Assembly: GCA_033239125.1 (NCBI GenBank)
Contig: BSWB01000004.1
Span: 63,239,501 to 63,303,500, forward strand
Direction of reading: 5' to 3'
Length of the DNA: 64,000 nucleotides
Origin: Fagopyrum homotropicum
Taxonomy: Eukaryota; Streptophyta; Magnoliopsida; Caryophyllales; Polygonaceae
Positions 35,155 to 46,848 of the stretch are shown here, in pieces; position 1 is the stretch's first letter, and each line of letters starts with the position of its first letter. The translations under genes were made by a program, and so were the position numbers. The notes below the pieces were generated by a model. That model did not search any database. It was not told the origin of the DNA and worked only from the letters and a program-made list of their open reading frames with translations.

Positions 35155-35199
35155 AAGCGCTTCTTTAAGGTCATTAGCTTGACCAAATTTGGGAGTGTT

Positions 35200-38100
35200 T
35201 CAATCAAGGTGAAGCGGGGCAATCACTTCCACCGGGGCTTCCGGGATGTACTTCTTCAAACGGTGCCCATTCACCTTGAAGTTACCACAATGATCTCCTC
35301 CTATCTCTACCACTCCATGAGGAAAGATCTTCTTCACCACATATGGCCCGGTCCATCTTGATTTGAGCTTTCCGGGGAAAAGCCGCAGCCTCGAGTTGAA
35401 GAGAAGCACCAAGTCGCCTTCACTCAACTCCTTCGGGATGAGGCGCTTGTCATGCCACCTTTTGGTCCTCTCCTTGTAGATCCGGGCATTCTCATAAGCA
35501 TCCAACCGGATCTCTTCAAGAGCGTTTATGTCAAGCAACCTCTTCTCTCCCGCCTCCTTGAGGTCAAAATTTAGCCACTTAATGGCCCAATAAGCTCTAT
35601 GCTCCATCTCTACCGGAAGGTGGCAAGATTTGCCATAGACCAACTTGTAAGGAGTGGTGCTAATTGGCGTTTTGAAGGCGGTCCTATATGCCCACAAGGC
35701 ATCATCGAGCTTCATAGCCCAATCCTTTCTCGTCCTTGAGACTGTCTTCTCGAGAATCCCCTTGATCTTCCGGTTGGAGATTTCCACTTGGCCACTAGTT
35801 TGGGGATGGTAAGGTGTTGCCACCTTATGGGTCACCCCATACTTAGCCAAAAGTGCTCCAAAGTTCCTATTAGTGAAGTGTGTCCCTCCATCACTTATGA
35901 TCACCCTTGGTGTTCCAAACCTAGGGAAGATCACTCGGTTGAAGAACCGCACCACCACCTTGGCATCATTTGTAGGAGAGGCGATTGCCTCCACCCATCT
36001 CGAAACATAGTCAACCGCTAATAGGATGTAGAGGTTGCCACATGAAGAAGGGAATGGTCCCATGAAGTCCACACCCCACACATCAAATATCTCTACCTCT
36101 TGTATGTTGTTCAAGGGCATCTCATTCCTCCTTGAGATGTTGCCCGTCCTTTGGCAAGCATCACAAGCTACCACAAAGCTTTGCACATCCTTGAACAAAC
36201 TTGGCCAAAAGAAGCCCGATTGCAACACTTTAGCACATGTCTTGTGTGAGCTAGCATGCCCTCCACATGGCAAGGAATGACAATGGCGGATCACACTCTC
36301 TACCTCATCCTCCGGTATGCATCTTCTAAACATTCCATCCGGCCCTCTCTTGAACAAAAGTGGTTCACTCCAATAGTAGTGCCTCACATCCTTGAAGAAC
36401 TTCTTTCTTTGGGCATATGTCAATCCGGGGGGCACTTCCTCACACACTAAGTAGTTCACAATGTTGGCAAACCATGGCTCACTTCCTCTAGACACTTGGA
36501 ACAAGCACTCCTCCACCATTTGCAATTGCTCATCCCGGAATGAGTCATCAATCAGGATGTCCTCTCTTTCAAGCTCCAATGGTGGGAGTCTACTAAGGTG
36601 ATCCGCCACGGAGTTCTCGGATCCCTTCTTGTCCCGGATTTCCAAGTCAAACTCTTGAAGAAGAAGGATCCACCGAATCAACCCAGGCTTGGCATCCTTC
36701 TTCGTAAGTAGATAACGAATCGCAGCATGATCCGTGTAGACTATGACCTTCGCTCCAACAAGATATGAGCGGAACTTCTCAAATGCATACACAACCGCTA
36801 GCAACTCCTTCTCGGTGGTAGCATAATTGAGTTGGGCATCATCTAGCGTCTTGCTAGCATAATAAATAGCATGAGTTCGCCCATCTTTCCTTTGCCCCAA
36901 AACAGCCCCAACGGCTACATCGCTTGCATCACACATGATCTCAAACGGTAAACTCCAATCCGGAGGTTGCATTATAGGTGCGGAGATCAAGGCGTTCTTC
37001 AACCTACAAAAAGCCTCAAGGCAATCTTTGGAGAAAACAAATTCAACATCCTTCATTAGTAGGTTAGTAAGGGGCTTAGAAATTTTAGAGAAGTCTTGAA
37101 TAAACCTCCGGTAAAAACCGGCATGCCCTAAGAAACTCCTTACCCCTTTCATCGAGGTAGGTGGTGGCAACTTCTCTATCGTCTCAATCTTGGCCCTATC
37201 AACCTCAATGTCACGGTTAGACACCAAGTGTCCTAACACAATACCTTCACTTACCATGAAGTGGCATTTTTCCCAATTCAAGACAAGATTTGTCTCCTCA
37301 CATCTTTGCAATACTAATGACAAGTTAGCCAAGCAATCATCAAAGGAAGAACCATAAACAGAGAAATCATCCATGAACACTTCCATGATATTTTCAATGT
37401 ATTCCGAAAAGATGGCCATCATACACCTTTGGAAGGTGGCGGGTGCATTACACAACCCAAATGGCATTCTCCTATATGCAAAAGTACCCCATGGACATGT
37501 AAAGGTTGTTTTCTCTTGGTCATCGGGGTGGATAGGGATTTGGAAGAATCCACTATAGCCATCTAGGTAGCAAAAATGGGAATGTTGAGCTAACCTCTCT
37601 AGCATTTGGTCAATGAAAGGGAGGGGGAAGTGATCTTTCCTAGAGGCAATGTTAAGCTTTCTATAATCAATACACATCCTCCATCCCGTAACCGTTCTAG
37701 TGGGGATTAGTTCATTGTTCTCATTAGTCACTACGGTCATCCCACCCTTCTTAGGTACTACATGGACGGGACTAACCCACTTACTATCCGAGATAGGGTA
37801 GATAATTCCCGCATCTAGCAACTTAATGATTTCCTTTTTGACTACCTCTTTCATTATGGGGTTCAATCTTCTTTAATGTTCAATAGAGGGTTTATGATTA
37901 TCTTCCATCATTATCCTATGCATGCACAAAGAAGGTTTGATGCCAACAAGATCATCAATGGTGTATCCTATTGCCTTTCTATGCAGTTTCAATTCATTCA
38001 ACAGTCTATTAAGCTCATCATCATTCAAAGATGCATTCACAATCACCGGATAAGTAGAATTTGAACCAAGGAAAGCATACTTTAAATGAGAGGGAAGAGG

Positions 38101-40969
38101 TTTAAGATCAAGTTGAGGAGGACCTTTTTCGGTTGGAGATGATCCATACAATGTAGGTTGAGATGATTGCAAAGCCATGGAAGCCTCCTTGAAGTCCCTT
38201 GATGATTGCTCACACTCAAGTGGTTGATGCTGAAAAGACTCAGGAAAATCGGCCCAGGAGGAAAAATCGGCCGATTTTTCTTGCAGTGGGTCGATCTGAG
38301 TTTCTGTTTTTGCTGAACTGGCTGAAATTTCAGCACAAGGCCAAAAATCGGCCGATCTGGACCCCCCAGTCCGATTTTTCTGTCAGTTTCTCCCTTCTTC
38401 TAGCACTTCAAATCCAACACTTGGTAGCTCGTCCAATGCATTCAAGGCCTTGATTACTTCATTGCTACTCTCCTCAACTCCTTCTTACATCAAGCTTGAG
38501 CTAAGAACCTTCTCAAGTGGATCCTTGAGCAAGATTGAGCTCACAACCTCTCTAGACTCCTCTTCTTCAACTATGTTGAATACATCCTCATCAAGGGTTG
38601 GCCCTTTCATCATTGTGGACAGCTTGAACTTGATGTTCTCTTCTCTAATGTTGAAGGAGAGAGTCCCATTCTTGCAATCTACTAGACACCCGGAAGTAGC
38701 TAGGAAAGGTCTCCCCAAGATGATAGGAACCAGATAGTCCGCCGGGATGTCCAAAACAACGAAGTCTATGGGCACATAGAACTTCCCTAGTTGCACCGGA
38801 ATGTCTTCCAAGATTCCAACCGGATGAGTGATCGAGCGGTCCGCCATGTAGAGGGTCATCTTGACCGGATTTGGCTCTCCTAGCCCAACTTTTTTACAAA
38901 GTGCAAGCGGAATGATGCTTACACTTGCCCCAAGATCACATAGGGCGTCATACTTCACTTCTCCTACTCCGATTGGCACACAAAAGGATCCCGGATCCCT
39001 TAGCTTAGGAGGCATCTCCTCCTTCATTGTTTGAATCAACTCCGAGGATCTCTTAGTCATCCTTATCTCCCCATACTCCTCCAACTTCCTTTTGTTGGAG
39101 AGTATTTCCTTCAAAAACTTGCCATATGCCGGCATTCCTAAAATAGCATCCATGAACGGAATGTTAATATGTAATTTAGACATAAGTTCAAGGAATTTAC
39201 CAAAGTGATTGTCCAAGCGAGCTCTTGCTCGTGATTAAGGGAACGGTAGTGGTGGCTTGTATAGAGGCGGTGCCATATAGGTTGGCTCTACATCCTTGCT
39301 CTTGCCTCCATCTCCTTGCAAGGTCTCTTCTTCATTCACCACTTGCTTCCCTTAAGCATTCTCCTTGGGCAAAGGATCCTTCATGCTTAACCCACTCCTT
39401 GTTGTAATAGCCAACACTTGGCCTCTTGGGTTTTCTTCGGTTCTCCCGGGAAGCTTTCCCGGATCTCTATGTGCTTCACCCGCCTTTTGGAACACTTGTG
39501 CTTCCAAAACCTTTTGAGCCTTGGAAATTGAAATCACGGTGCTCTCAAGACCACTCAACCTTCCAAGCAATTGCTCAAACATCATTTCGGTTCTATCTTT
39601 TGGAGGTTGAGTAAATCCGGGTGGAGGTTCTTGTGAAGCTTTTGGTGGTGGAGTTGTGCTTGTGGAAGCGGAAGGGTTCAAGGCTCCATCCGGGTTAGAG
39701 TAGGAAAAACCCGGGATGGTTGTGGTTGGGCCGGTAATTGTTGAATTGCCGGTTGTTGTTGAAGTTCCTTGGGCCTTGGTAGTTGTTGTAGTTGTCCCTT
39801 CCCATATAGTTCACATCCTCCTCCTTGGAAGATAAGTTAGCTTGTGGAAGCACTTGAGGAGTTGCTTGATTCTTCAAAGTTGTAGCACACAACTCCCTCA
39901 AGGACTTTAGCTCGTTGTTGATGGCGTCAAGCTTGAAATTGCTCATGGTGACCTCACTCACCTCATATGCTCCCGCCTTTCTCCCTTCACTCTTCCTATG
40001 GGAGTATTTCTCAATCACTAGAGCTTGTTTCTCTACAAAGTCCCAAGCATCATCCACATGCTTCTCCATGAAAGTCCCACCGGAAAGGGATTGAAGCTTG
40101 AATTGGCTATCTTCATCAAGTCCCTTGAAGAAGATCTCCAAAAGCTCAATTTTCGGTATGCCATGGTGTGGACAATCTAGGAGAAGGTCTTTGAATCTCT
40201 CCCAAGACTTGAACAAACTCTCTCTATCCTTCATCACAAAGGCATTGATCTTCCCTCTTAATTCGGTAGTCTTGGAAGGTGGGAAGAACTTAGTCAAAAA
40301 CTCGGTTGTCATCTCCTCCCAAGTACCAACTCGCCCTTGTGGAATAGATTGATACCAACCTAAGGCTTTGTCCTTAAGAGAGAAGGAAAAAGCCCTAAGC
40401 TTATGGTTGTTGCTCTCCAATCTTGGCGGTCTAAGAGTCTCCATCAAAATCTCATAGTTCATCAAGTGTTGATGAGGAGACTCTCCTTCCATCCCTCCAA
40501 ATTGATTATGCCGGATCATTTGTAGAACTTGAGGGCGGAGCTCGTAGTTGTGGGCTGCGGGATCTCCTAAGTTCACACCCGGACGGTGTGCTCTTTGTGC
40601 CGGATACATACGTCTCCCCAAAGTTTGTGGCTCTTCAATAGCAATGGGTACAACCCTAGCATTCGCCGCCGGCTACGGTTGTGGTGGAGGAGGTGGAGGT
40701 TGTCGGCGATTAAGCTCTCCTTGAACAAGGGCTTGCCTAATCTCATCAATCTCCCTCCTAGTTGCCTCTTGCCTCTCATTGGCAAGTCTCCTTTCTTCCT
40801 CCAAGAGCTCATCTCTTAGCCTTATTTGCTCTAAGGCTTCATCCAATTCAGCTTGGAGGTCTCTTCCGGCCATCTCTTTCCCCTTTTTGATGCTCTTGGA
40901 TCTAGATCTAAGGGTTTTCTCCTGTTCGGGATCGAATGGAGCTAAATCCTTGCCACGAGATCTTCGCAT
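35200..40969 (-). pseudogene. Family C gag-pol with several nonsense codons and a frameshift
   Basis: ATG at 40969-40967 begins MRRSRGKDLAPFD. Gag core follows, with an Asn-rich tail and no CCHC motif. Breaks: TAG 40673-40675, a one-base frameshift near 39690, TAA 39352-39354, TAA 39235-39237 (CAA elsewhere), TAA 38485-38487, TGA 38383-38385, TAA 37873-37875 (CAA elsewhere). Protease DLGAS is intact within 38485-39216. RT, RNase H and integrase are one uninterrupted frame of 888 codons (35200-37866) with FMDD, the H/C finger, DD35E and the GPY/F-type end. Family C palindromes lie in the PR-RT linker (38245-38385). Confidence 0.92.
38245..38385 (-). repeat. Family C palindrome modules in PR-RT linker
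   Basis: AAAATCGG, then AAAATCGGCCGATTTTT, then GGTCGATCT (about 38247-38297); a second set AAATCGGCCGATCT and CCGATTTTTC (38345-38380). One of the in-frame stops lies in this stretch. Confidence 0.8.
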
Positions 40970-41085
40970 ACACCTAAAGAGTAAGAGATGTCCTGAAAAG
41001 CAAAGACACAAACCAAAGAGAGATCAAAAGTAACAAGAAAGATCTACACTATAAACAATCACAAAATGACTCAATCTAGACCTAG

Positions 41086-41103
41086 TCCCCGGTAACGGCG
41101 CCA
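41086..41103 (-). other. Primer-binding site of C, tRNA-Asp with one mismatch
   Basis: On the minus strand TGGCGCCGTTACCGGGGA: identical to the family A site except one base. It lies six bases from the LTR end. Confidence 0.88.
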
Positions 41104-41109
41104 AAAACT

Positions 41110-42925
41110 TGTTACGCTCAGGATATGTGATGTGTGTACGCAATAAGCTTTAAATTTGTACTAGTTATATTTATCCTAACTCCTAGCGAACCCGCAGTGT
41201 ACGGGACATTTGTAGTAGGGATAGTATTCCGAGGTCGAACACAAAGACTAAGGTGAAATAGAGTCAAGCATGATCAAAGATAGTGTGAATCTAGACTAAG
41301 ATAAGATGAGAAATAAAGAAATGAAAATGATGATATTTTTGGTTGAGTTTTTGTGGTGATCAAGCAAGAATCACAAATTAAGCAAGACAAGAAAACAACT
41401 AACAACTCAAGCTAGCAAAACGAACAAGTAACACAAACACAAGTATATGATCAATAGAGAAAAGTGGATTCTAGAGGTCAAGATTTCCGGTTATGGCATT
41501 GGATTCAAGATTCTAAGAATTCTAAGGACGAGCTGCGGTGTTGGGAAAGAGTGTTTCACTAATGGAAGTAATCACCGGGTAGGTCTCTCACTTCACTAGT
41601 CCCGCATCTAACTCCTATTACCGGGTAGGTCTCAAGGGGTTAAAGTAGAGAATTCTACACAAACCGGATGCTACTTAAGGGGTAACCCTCTCCTTACCGG
41701 GTAAGTCTCGGAATAGGGAAGTCTCAAGCAATAATCCTAGCACACTCGATCCAATAGCGGCTTATGAGGCTCACTACTACCTAGCATTCATCATCTTAGG
41801 TATCTAAGGTCGGAAATCATCGGGTAGATCTCTTCCCTCACTTAGATCGATAGCATTAGGTGATCCTAAGCTAAATTAGACTTAATAAACACTAGGATTT
41901 AACAACCTAACACCCTAACATACAGATTCATCATTTAAAGAGCAACAGGAGAATAAATCGGGTGGATCTTAAATAAATCGGCCGATCTGGCATGAAGAAC
42001 AGCCCGATTTTTCTTCCTGGAATGGGTTTCGTGCATACAAATCATCCTAAACTGACATATAAGTCCATCCTATCATCACCCAAGCCATAACCATCAATCC
42101 ATCACTCTAGAATCACTATAAACTAGCCAACAATATGCATATCAAGATCCAAAATCATCATACAAGCATACATGGTTCTCATAGATGGATAATGAAAGAT
42201 AAGCAAGCAAAATCAATAAATCTCAACTAAATCTAAGTGGTAGCAAGATTTACAAACTCTCAAATGAGGATTCAAAACGTTCCTAACAACTTTGCAATAG
42301 TTCTTCAATCCAAGATGCAACAATCACTCAAAACTCTTAAAAATGGTGTTCTTCTTCTTCCTTCAATCCTTGAGAGCTTTTCTTCTCCTCCAATCTTTTC
42401 CCCCAAATTGGTGAGCTGTGAATGAGAGTGTGGGAGAGGAGAGATGCTCAGCAACAACCTGCAGGACCACTTATATTCTCCACCAAGAGCAAGGCCGGAC
42501 AAGGGATCGTGGGACACGTGGCTTAAGCTGTCAAAGGCCCAAAAATCGACCTAGTGAATTAAATCGGCCGATTTAACTGCTAGTTGGTCCGATTTTCTTC
42601 AGCAGAATCATGCTATGATCGTCTAGCCATGAGTTGCTCCATTGCTTGCACCAATAGTGGTCTTTGTGTCCTTTGTTGCTCCAATTATGCTCCTCCAAAG
42701 CTTTGGATGTGTACCATCATGAGGCTTGGCCCTCTAATTTATCGGTTAATGTCCAAAAGACCCCCGAAATACCTACAAAGCAACGCACAAGTCCGTGTAG
42801 ACGTCTATCTCGACAAAATACGTGATTTGAGTGCAAACGTCGCGAATTTGTGCTAAACCATGCATGAATGAGTGATGAATCTATCTAAATGATTACCTAA
42901 ATCTAAGTCATAAATTGTGTTATCA
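41110..42925 (-). repeat. Family C 5' LTR
   Basis: 1,816 bp, matches 31553-33379 and lacks an 11-bp duplication near 42330. Directly followed by the target duplication CCGTA. Confidence 0.95.
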
Positions 42926-43507
42926 CCGTACGTAGCTATGCCATGGGAGCTGACTGCGTCACAAGGGATCAGGTGGTCTGCCCAGTTCACTGTTTATGAC
43001 CCACACTATTGGCAGACCGCTTGGGCTCCACTGATGGAGGATTACAGAGAGGCAGCAGCTGCCTCAGCTGAGGAGGAGGAGGAGGTTGATGACGGGGAGA
43101 CAGTTGATGAGAGAGAGGGTGGAGTCCCGATGGATACAGGGACAGATACTGCAGGGACGAGCGCGTCACCGATTATAGATCTGGATGAGGAGGATACTGA
43201 GCCTGCACCTACTGCATCACCTGCTAGGCGTAGGACACGCCGTCATAGAGATTTAGAGGCTCATTGTCGGATCGATGATCTGACGGATCAGATGATAGAT
43301 TCTTACGCTGCCCTCACGGTGGACATACATGAGAGATTTGTTGCCCAGCAGCGACAGATTGACAGCTGGACTCATCAGATGTTAGAGGGGCAGCACTATC
43401 AGCGCAGGATGATGGAGATACAGTTCCAGCAGGCTATGGGTTATCCGTTTGACCCATCCCAGTATCCGTATATGCCACCACCACCACCACCGGACCAGGA
43501 CTATTGA

Positions 43508-44968
43508 GAGCTGCAGGATTTTTTTCTTTCTTATTTTTATGCAGTTCAGCTTATCATCCGGTGAGTACTTTTATCTTTAGACTTATTTTGACCCACTGGG
43601 ACAGTGTGTCCCAAATATGGGGTATTGGATGTATTATTTGACTTTGATGTATGACTCGATTGATCGGATATTTATATTTATGCTTCACTTCTGCATTTAT
43701 ATGTTTATTTGAGATTGCATGCATACTTACATGTTATTTGATTGAGAAAAACGTCGAAACTGAAAGAAAACTGGTTTTAAAAAAAAAAAATTTTGCCTCG
43801 ACCGAAGTGATTCCGACCAATCGAGGTGCAGCATCTCGGTTGACTTAGAACATCTCGACCGAGGTGGGTTAACTGAGAGTTTTCGAAAACAATTTTTGTG
43901 CTTCTTATCTGGATATGATCTCAGTGAAGATCTTGCTTATTGACTGGTTTTGAATTCTTTATGTGTTTGAAAGGTTTTATAATATGTTTAAGTTGCTAAA
44001 TGCTTTGTTTGAAATTATTGGCATGTTTGATACTTTGTTTTTATCTAAATTATGTTGAATTTGAAGGTTGACACCACATTATGAGTTCTCTCACTTTCTT
44101 CCTGGAAAGACCAAGGCAATTCATTCTTCTCTCTTCTTCTTCTTAATCATGCTTAGCCCCTCATATACATTTTGCCTCCCTTTACCTATCCGGGAATTTG
44201 GAAGCAAGCGAAGTGGTGAAAGCAAGTGAAGTTAAAGTTGAGAAGTTGGCTGGAAGTGAAAGTGTTAGAAAGTAATAATAGGTTTGGGGAAGTCAATCAT
44301 GAAGATGAGTAACTCGGCACCATTCACATAGCCGGGTGTTTGTGTCTTGCCAAAGTCGGATTGAGCGATATTCCTAACGGGTCATGGTATGTGCATCAAG
44401 GGTTTGATGCATCTCAAGAAATTGATGATTGTTGATTTCCTAGGCTTCGGTTATTGTGCACCTCTGTCCATGCATCCCAAAAAGTAAAGTAAAAAGAAAA
44501 AAAAAAGTGTGAAATAAACAAAGCTTATGGGTGGAAGATGTTGCAAGTCAAAATGAAGTGAAGATCATCCTTTTCCCGGATTCTAGCACCACATTACCTT
44601 ACATACATCCCTACCCTACACGTTTCTTGACCTTTCTTTTGGGAAGCCCTTGAGACCTTGAGCTTGTTGATTGACTTAGTGGTTTAAACTGGATTATGCA
44701 TGATTAATTTCGATAATTATGACTTATTATGCATTCTATGATTTTATGCAAATATGAACAACTTTCTTATATTTATAAAATGTTTTGATCATATTTGGAT
44801 TTTAAAATTCCATGAAGTATTCTCTTAGAGTGATCTATGATAGTTGCATACCATAAAAATGTTTTTGAAAGACTTTTCATTGATTTTCTTGACTTATAAT
44901 CCATTCTATCTTGTCTTCTATATGCGGAACTTGCTTGGGGACAAGCAAGGGCTAAGTATGGGGTATTT
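43508..44968 (+). other. Family B 3' non-coding region (B2)
   Basis: No gene. Internal hairpin TGGGACA-GTG-TGTCCCA plus ATATGGGGT (43597-43623), palindromes (about 43795-43870), conserved block (about 44173-44480), hairpin CTTGCTT-GGGGAC-AAGCAAG (44930-44949) and polypurine tract ending at 44968. Confidence 0.8.
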
Positions 44969-45273
44969 TGATAGCATGAATTATAGTCTATATTTTGGGG
45001 TTTGTTTTGACGTTTTATCTTTCATAATCTGCATGTTTGTATGTGCATTATGTAATTATATTACCATTTCATCTACCTTTGCGAGAATCGAGGTCTACAC
45101 CTAGTTTTGTTGTAATCGTAGGTATGGCACGTTTTGCATCAAAAAGGAGCAAAAGGAGCTATGGAGTCATTTGAGCTACAGTGAGGAACATAAGGAACCA
45201 TCCAGGAAGCATAGCCATGGATTTGAGATTCACTTTGGACCAGTTTTGAGAGATTTTACATTCAGTTATGACT

Positions 45274-45338
45274 CACCTCGGTTGACCACAGATTCACCTC
45301 GACCGAGGTGATCCAGAGAAGCCGACTCGACCGAGGCG
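45274..45338 (+). repeat. Family B half-full-half palindrome module
   Basis: CACCTCGGT (45274-45282), perfect palindrome CACCTCGACCGAGGTG (45295-45310), ACCGAGGCG (45330-45338); spacers of 12 and 19 bases. Confidence 0.85.
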
Positions 45339-45518
45339 AATACCTAGGACGCGGCGAGAATATTTTATTCTTGGCTGAGATCTTTTATCTTTGGGAAGTG
45401 ATCTTATATTTTTGGGCTTGACTCGTGGAAGGAAGAAGATATATTGGATCTTATATTTTACCTATTTTTATGGGAAGAGATCTTTCTAAGATATCTTATC
45501 TTTGGAGGGTTATTTTCC

Positions 45519-45526
45519 TATAAAAA
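45519..45526 (+). promoter_or_regulatory. TATA box of family B LTR
   Basis: TATAAAAA about 180 bases downstream of the palindrome module. Absent from the right LTR of B3, where a deletion of about 373 bases removed it. Confidence 0.7.
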
Positions 45527-46728
45527 GGGTTGGATTTCCACAAATCCAACATCTCGCATACAGCCCGCTTACACCGAAAGTCACGCAGCAGCCATACTCC
45601 AGTTGAGAGATTTGAAGAACCTTTTTGAAGGTTGAAGGAAGATTGAAGATTGTAGCTTTTATAGCTTTTGGAAGGTTTTCTTGTAAGATTACCTTAGATT
45701 CTCTTCCTTGTTGTCTTGCTTGTTGGATTTTATATCCAAGGAACTCTTTGTTGTGATATTTGATTCAGTTATTGAAGTGTTTTCATTAAATTCTTCTTGT
45801 TCAAATATTCACCTTCTTCCCATATATTTGATTCATACTTTCATGATGATGAGTGGCTAATTTCCTTGTGTGATTCTAGGGTGATTGGTTGAAGGTTGTG
45901 GGAAAAACAATGATAGAATAATCTTAGATTCCAGTAGGACCCTAAAAGTTCGAGTCTTTAACCTTAACCCTGAGCATCTCGTTCAGTCGATGAACATCTC
46001 GGCCGGGGTGGAACTTGGCTGACCGAGGTGACTTATCTGATCCGAAACTGAGAGTTAACTGTTAGAGTTTGCCAAATCCTATCCTTATTACACCTTTCCT
46101 GGTTCAATGCAAGCCTAGGATGAGACTTACCCGGTAATTCCTTAGTTTGTGTACCAACGATCAAAGTGTAGGTAATAAGGGTTTATCCTTTATTGGGGTT
46201 TGAGTGTGCTTCCATCCCATCTTTGTGAGTTAGCTTGAGACTTACCCGGTAAAGGTTGATTCTATTCCCTTAGATGGTGTGTTAGTTTGGAGGATACAGT
46301 TCTTTATCTTGATTCCTTGAAAATTACCCGGTAATAGGAGTTACGGTTTGGGATTAATGAGTAGTGAGACTTACCCGGTGATCTATTCCACTTTAGTAAC
46401 ACCTTCCCTATGCAAAAACCTCAGCTTTGTCCGCTATCTTTAGGTCTTGAGTTTGAACCACAACTAGATGCTTTAATCCCTAGAATTGCATGTTTGCTTT
46501 ATTGACTTCTTATTCATCTTTGATTGTGTTAATTGCTTTTGTGGTTAGTAGTTGCATAAACATACCGTAACTGGACTTTGTTTCACTAACTCCTTGTGAT
46601 CGACCCCTGGAATTCCTTGCTTTTACTACGATTGACCCGTACACTGCGGGTTCGCATCCTTGTTTTAAGCTTAAGTCTAGGGTTATAAATTTAAAGGTTG
46701 CACACACCGTTTGGAGCGAACAAGTTTT

Positions 46729-46746
46729 TGGCGCCGTTGCCGGGGA
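46729..46746 (+). other. Primer-binding site of B3, tRNA-Asp
   Basis: TGGCGCCGTTGCCGGGGA, identical to the family A site, six bases after the LTR. Confidence 0.93.
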
Positions 46747-46848
46747 CTTGGTCTAGACCGAGCCGGTACGGTTTGCTCTTGGGGCACTTGCCCCCGTGTC
46801 TACTGACCACTCTACTTGAGTGACTTTTGCAGGTTCTTTCTTAGGTAT

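Larger units (their letters stand above)
33380..35199 (-). other. Family C 3' region
   Basis: From the LTR outward: polypurine tract AAGTATGGGGT (33380-33397), hairpin TTTGCTC-GGGGAC-GAGCAAA (33400-33419), conserved block (about 33860-34205), internal purine cassette (34614-34650), a short ORF (34630-34965), and the post-pol hairpin (35137-35154). The large post-pol ORF of families A and B is absent. Confidence 0.8.
31553..42925 (-). mobile_element. Athila-type element, family C, complete with TSD
   Basis: An 11,373-bp element on the minus strand with two LTRs and a 5-bp duplication CCGTA (31548-31552 and 42926-42930) of the family B host sequence. The LTRs differ by an 11-bp indel and a modest number of substitutions. 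It has a tRNA-Asp primer site with one mismatch, gag-pol with integrase, and a polypurine tract, but no full ATHILA ORF-1. Confidence 0.96.
30711..43507 (+). pseudogene. Family B post-pol ORF (B2), interrupted by element C
   Basis: ATG at 30711; the frame runs to 31552, is split by element C and resumes exactly in frame at 42931 after one copy of the duplicated CCGTA, ending at TGA 43505-43507. The only other defect is TAG at 31284-31286 (CAG elsewhere). The core is followed by an acidic tract, Arg-rich patch, likely coiled coil and Pro-rich C-terminus, giving the best view of the whole family B product. Function unknown. Confidence 0.85.
28128..46722 (+). mobile_element. Family B element copy B2, interrupted by element C
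   Basis: Plus-strand copy starting inside the gag-PR region (fusion to B1 with a three-base CAC overlap) and ending with the LTR 44969-46722 that it shares with B3. Element C (31553-42925) was inserted in its post-pol ORF. Confidence 0.9.
44969..46722 (+). repeat. Family B LTR shared by B2 and B3
   Basis: TGATAGC...GCGAACA, 1,754 bp. Palindrome module at 45274-45338, TATA box at 45519-45526, second module at about 45975-46035, and four ACTTACCCGGT repeats (about 46127-46380). Confidence 0.95.
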
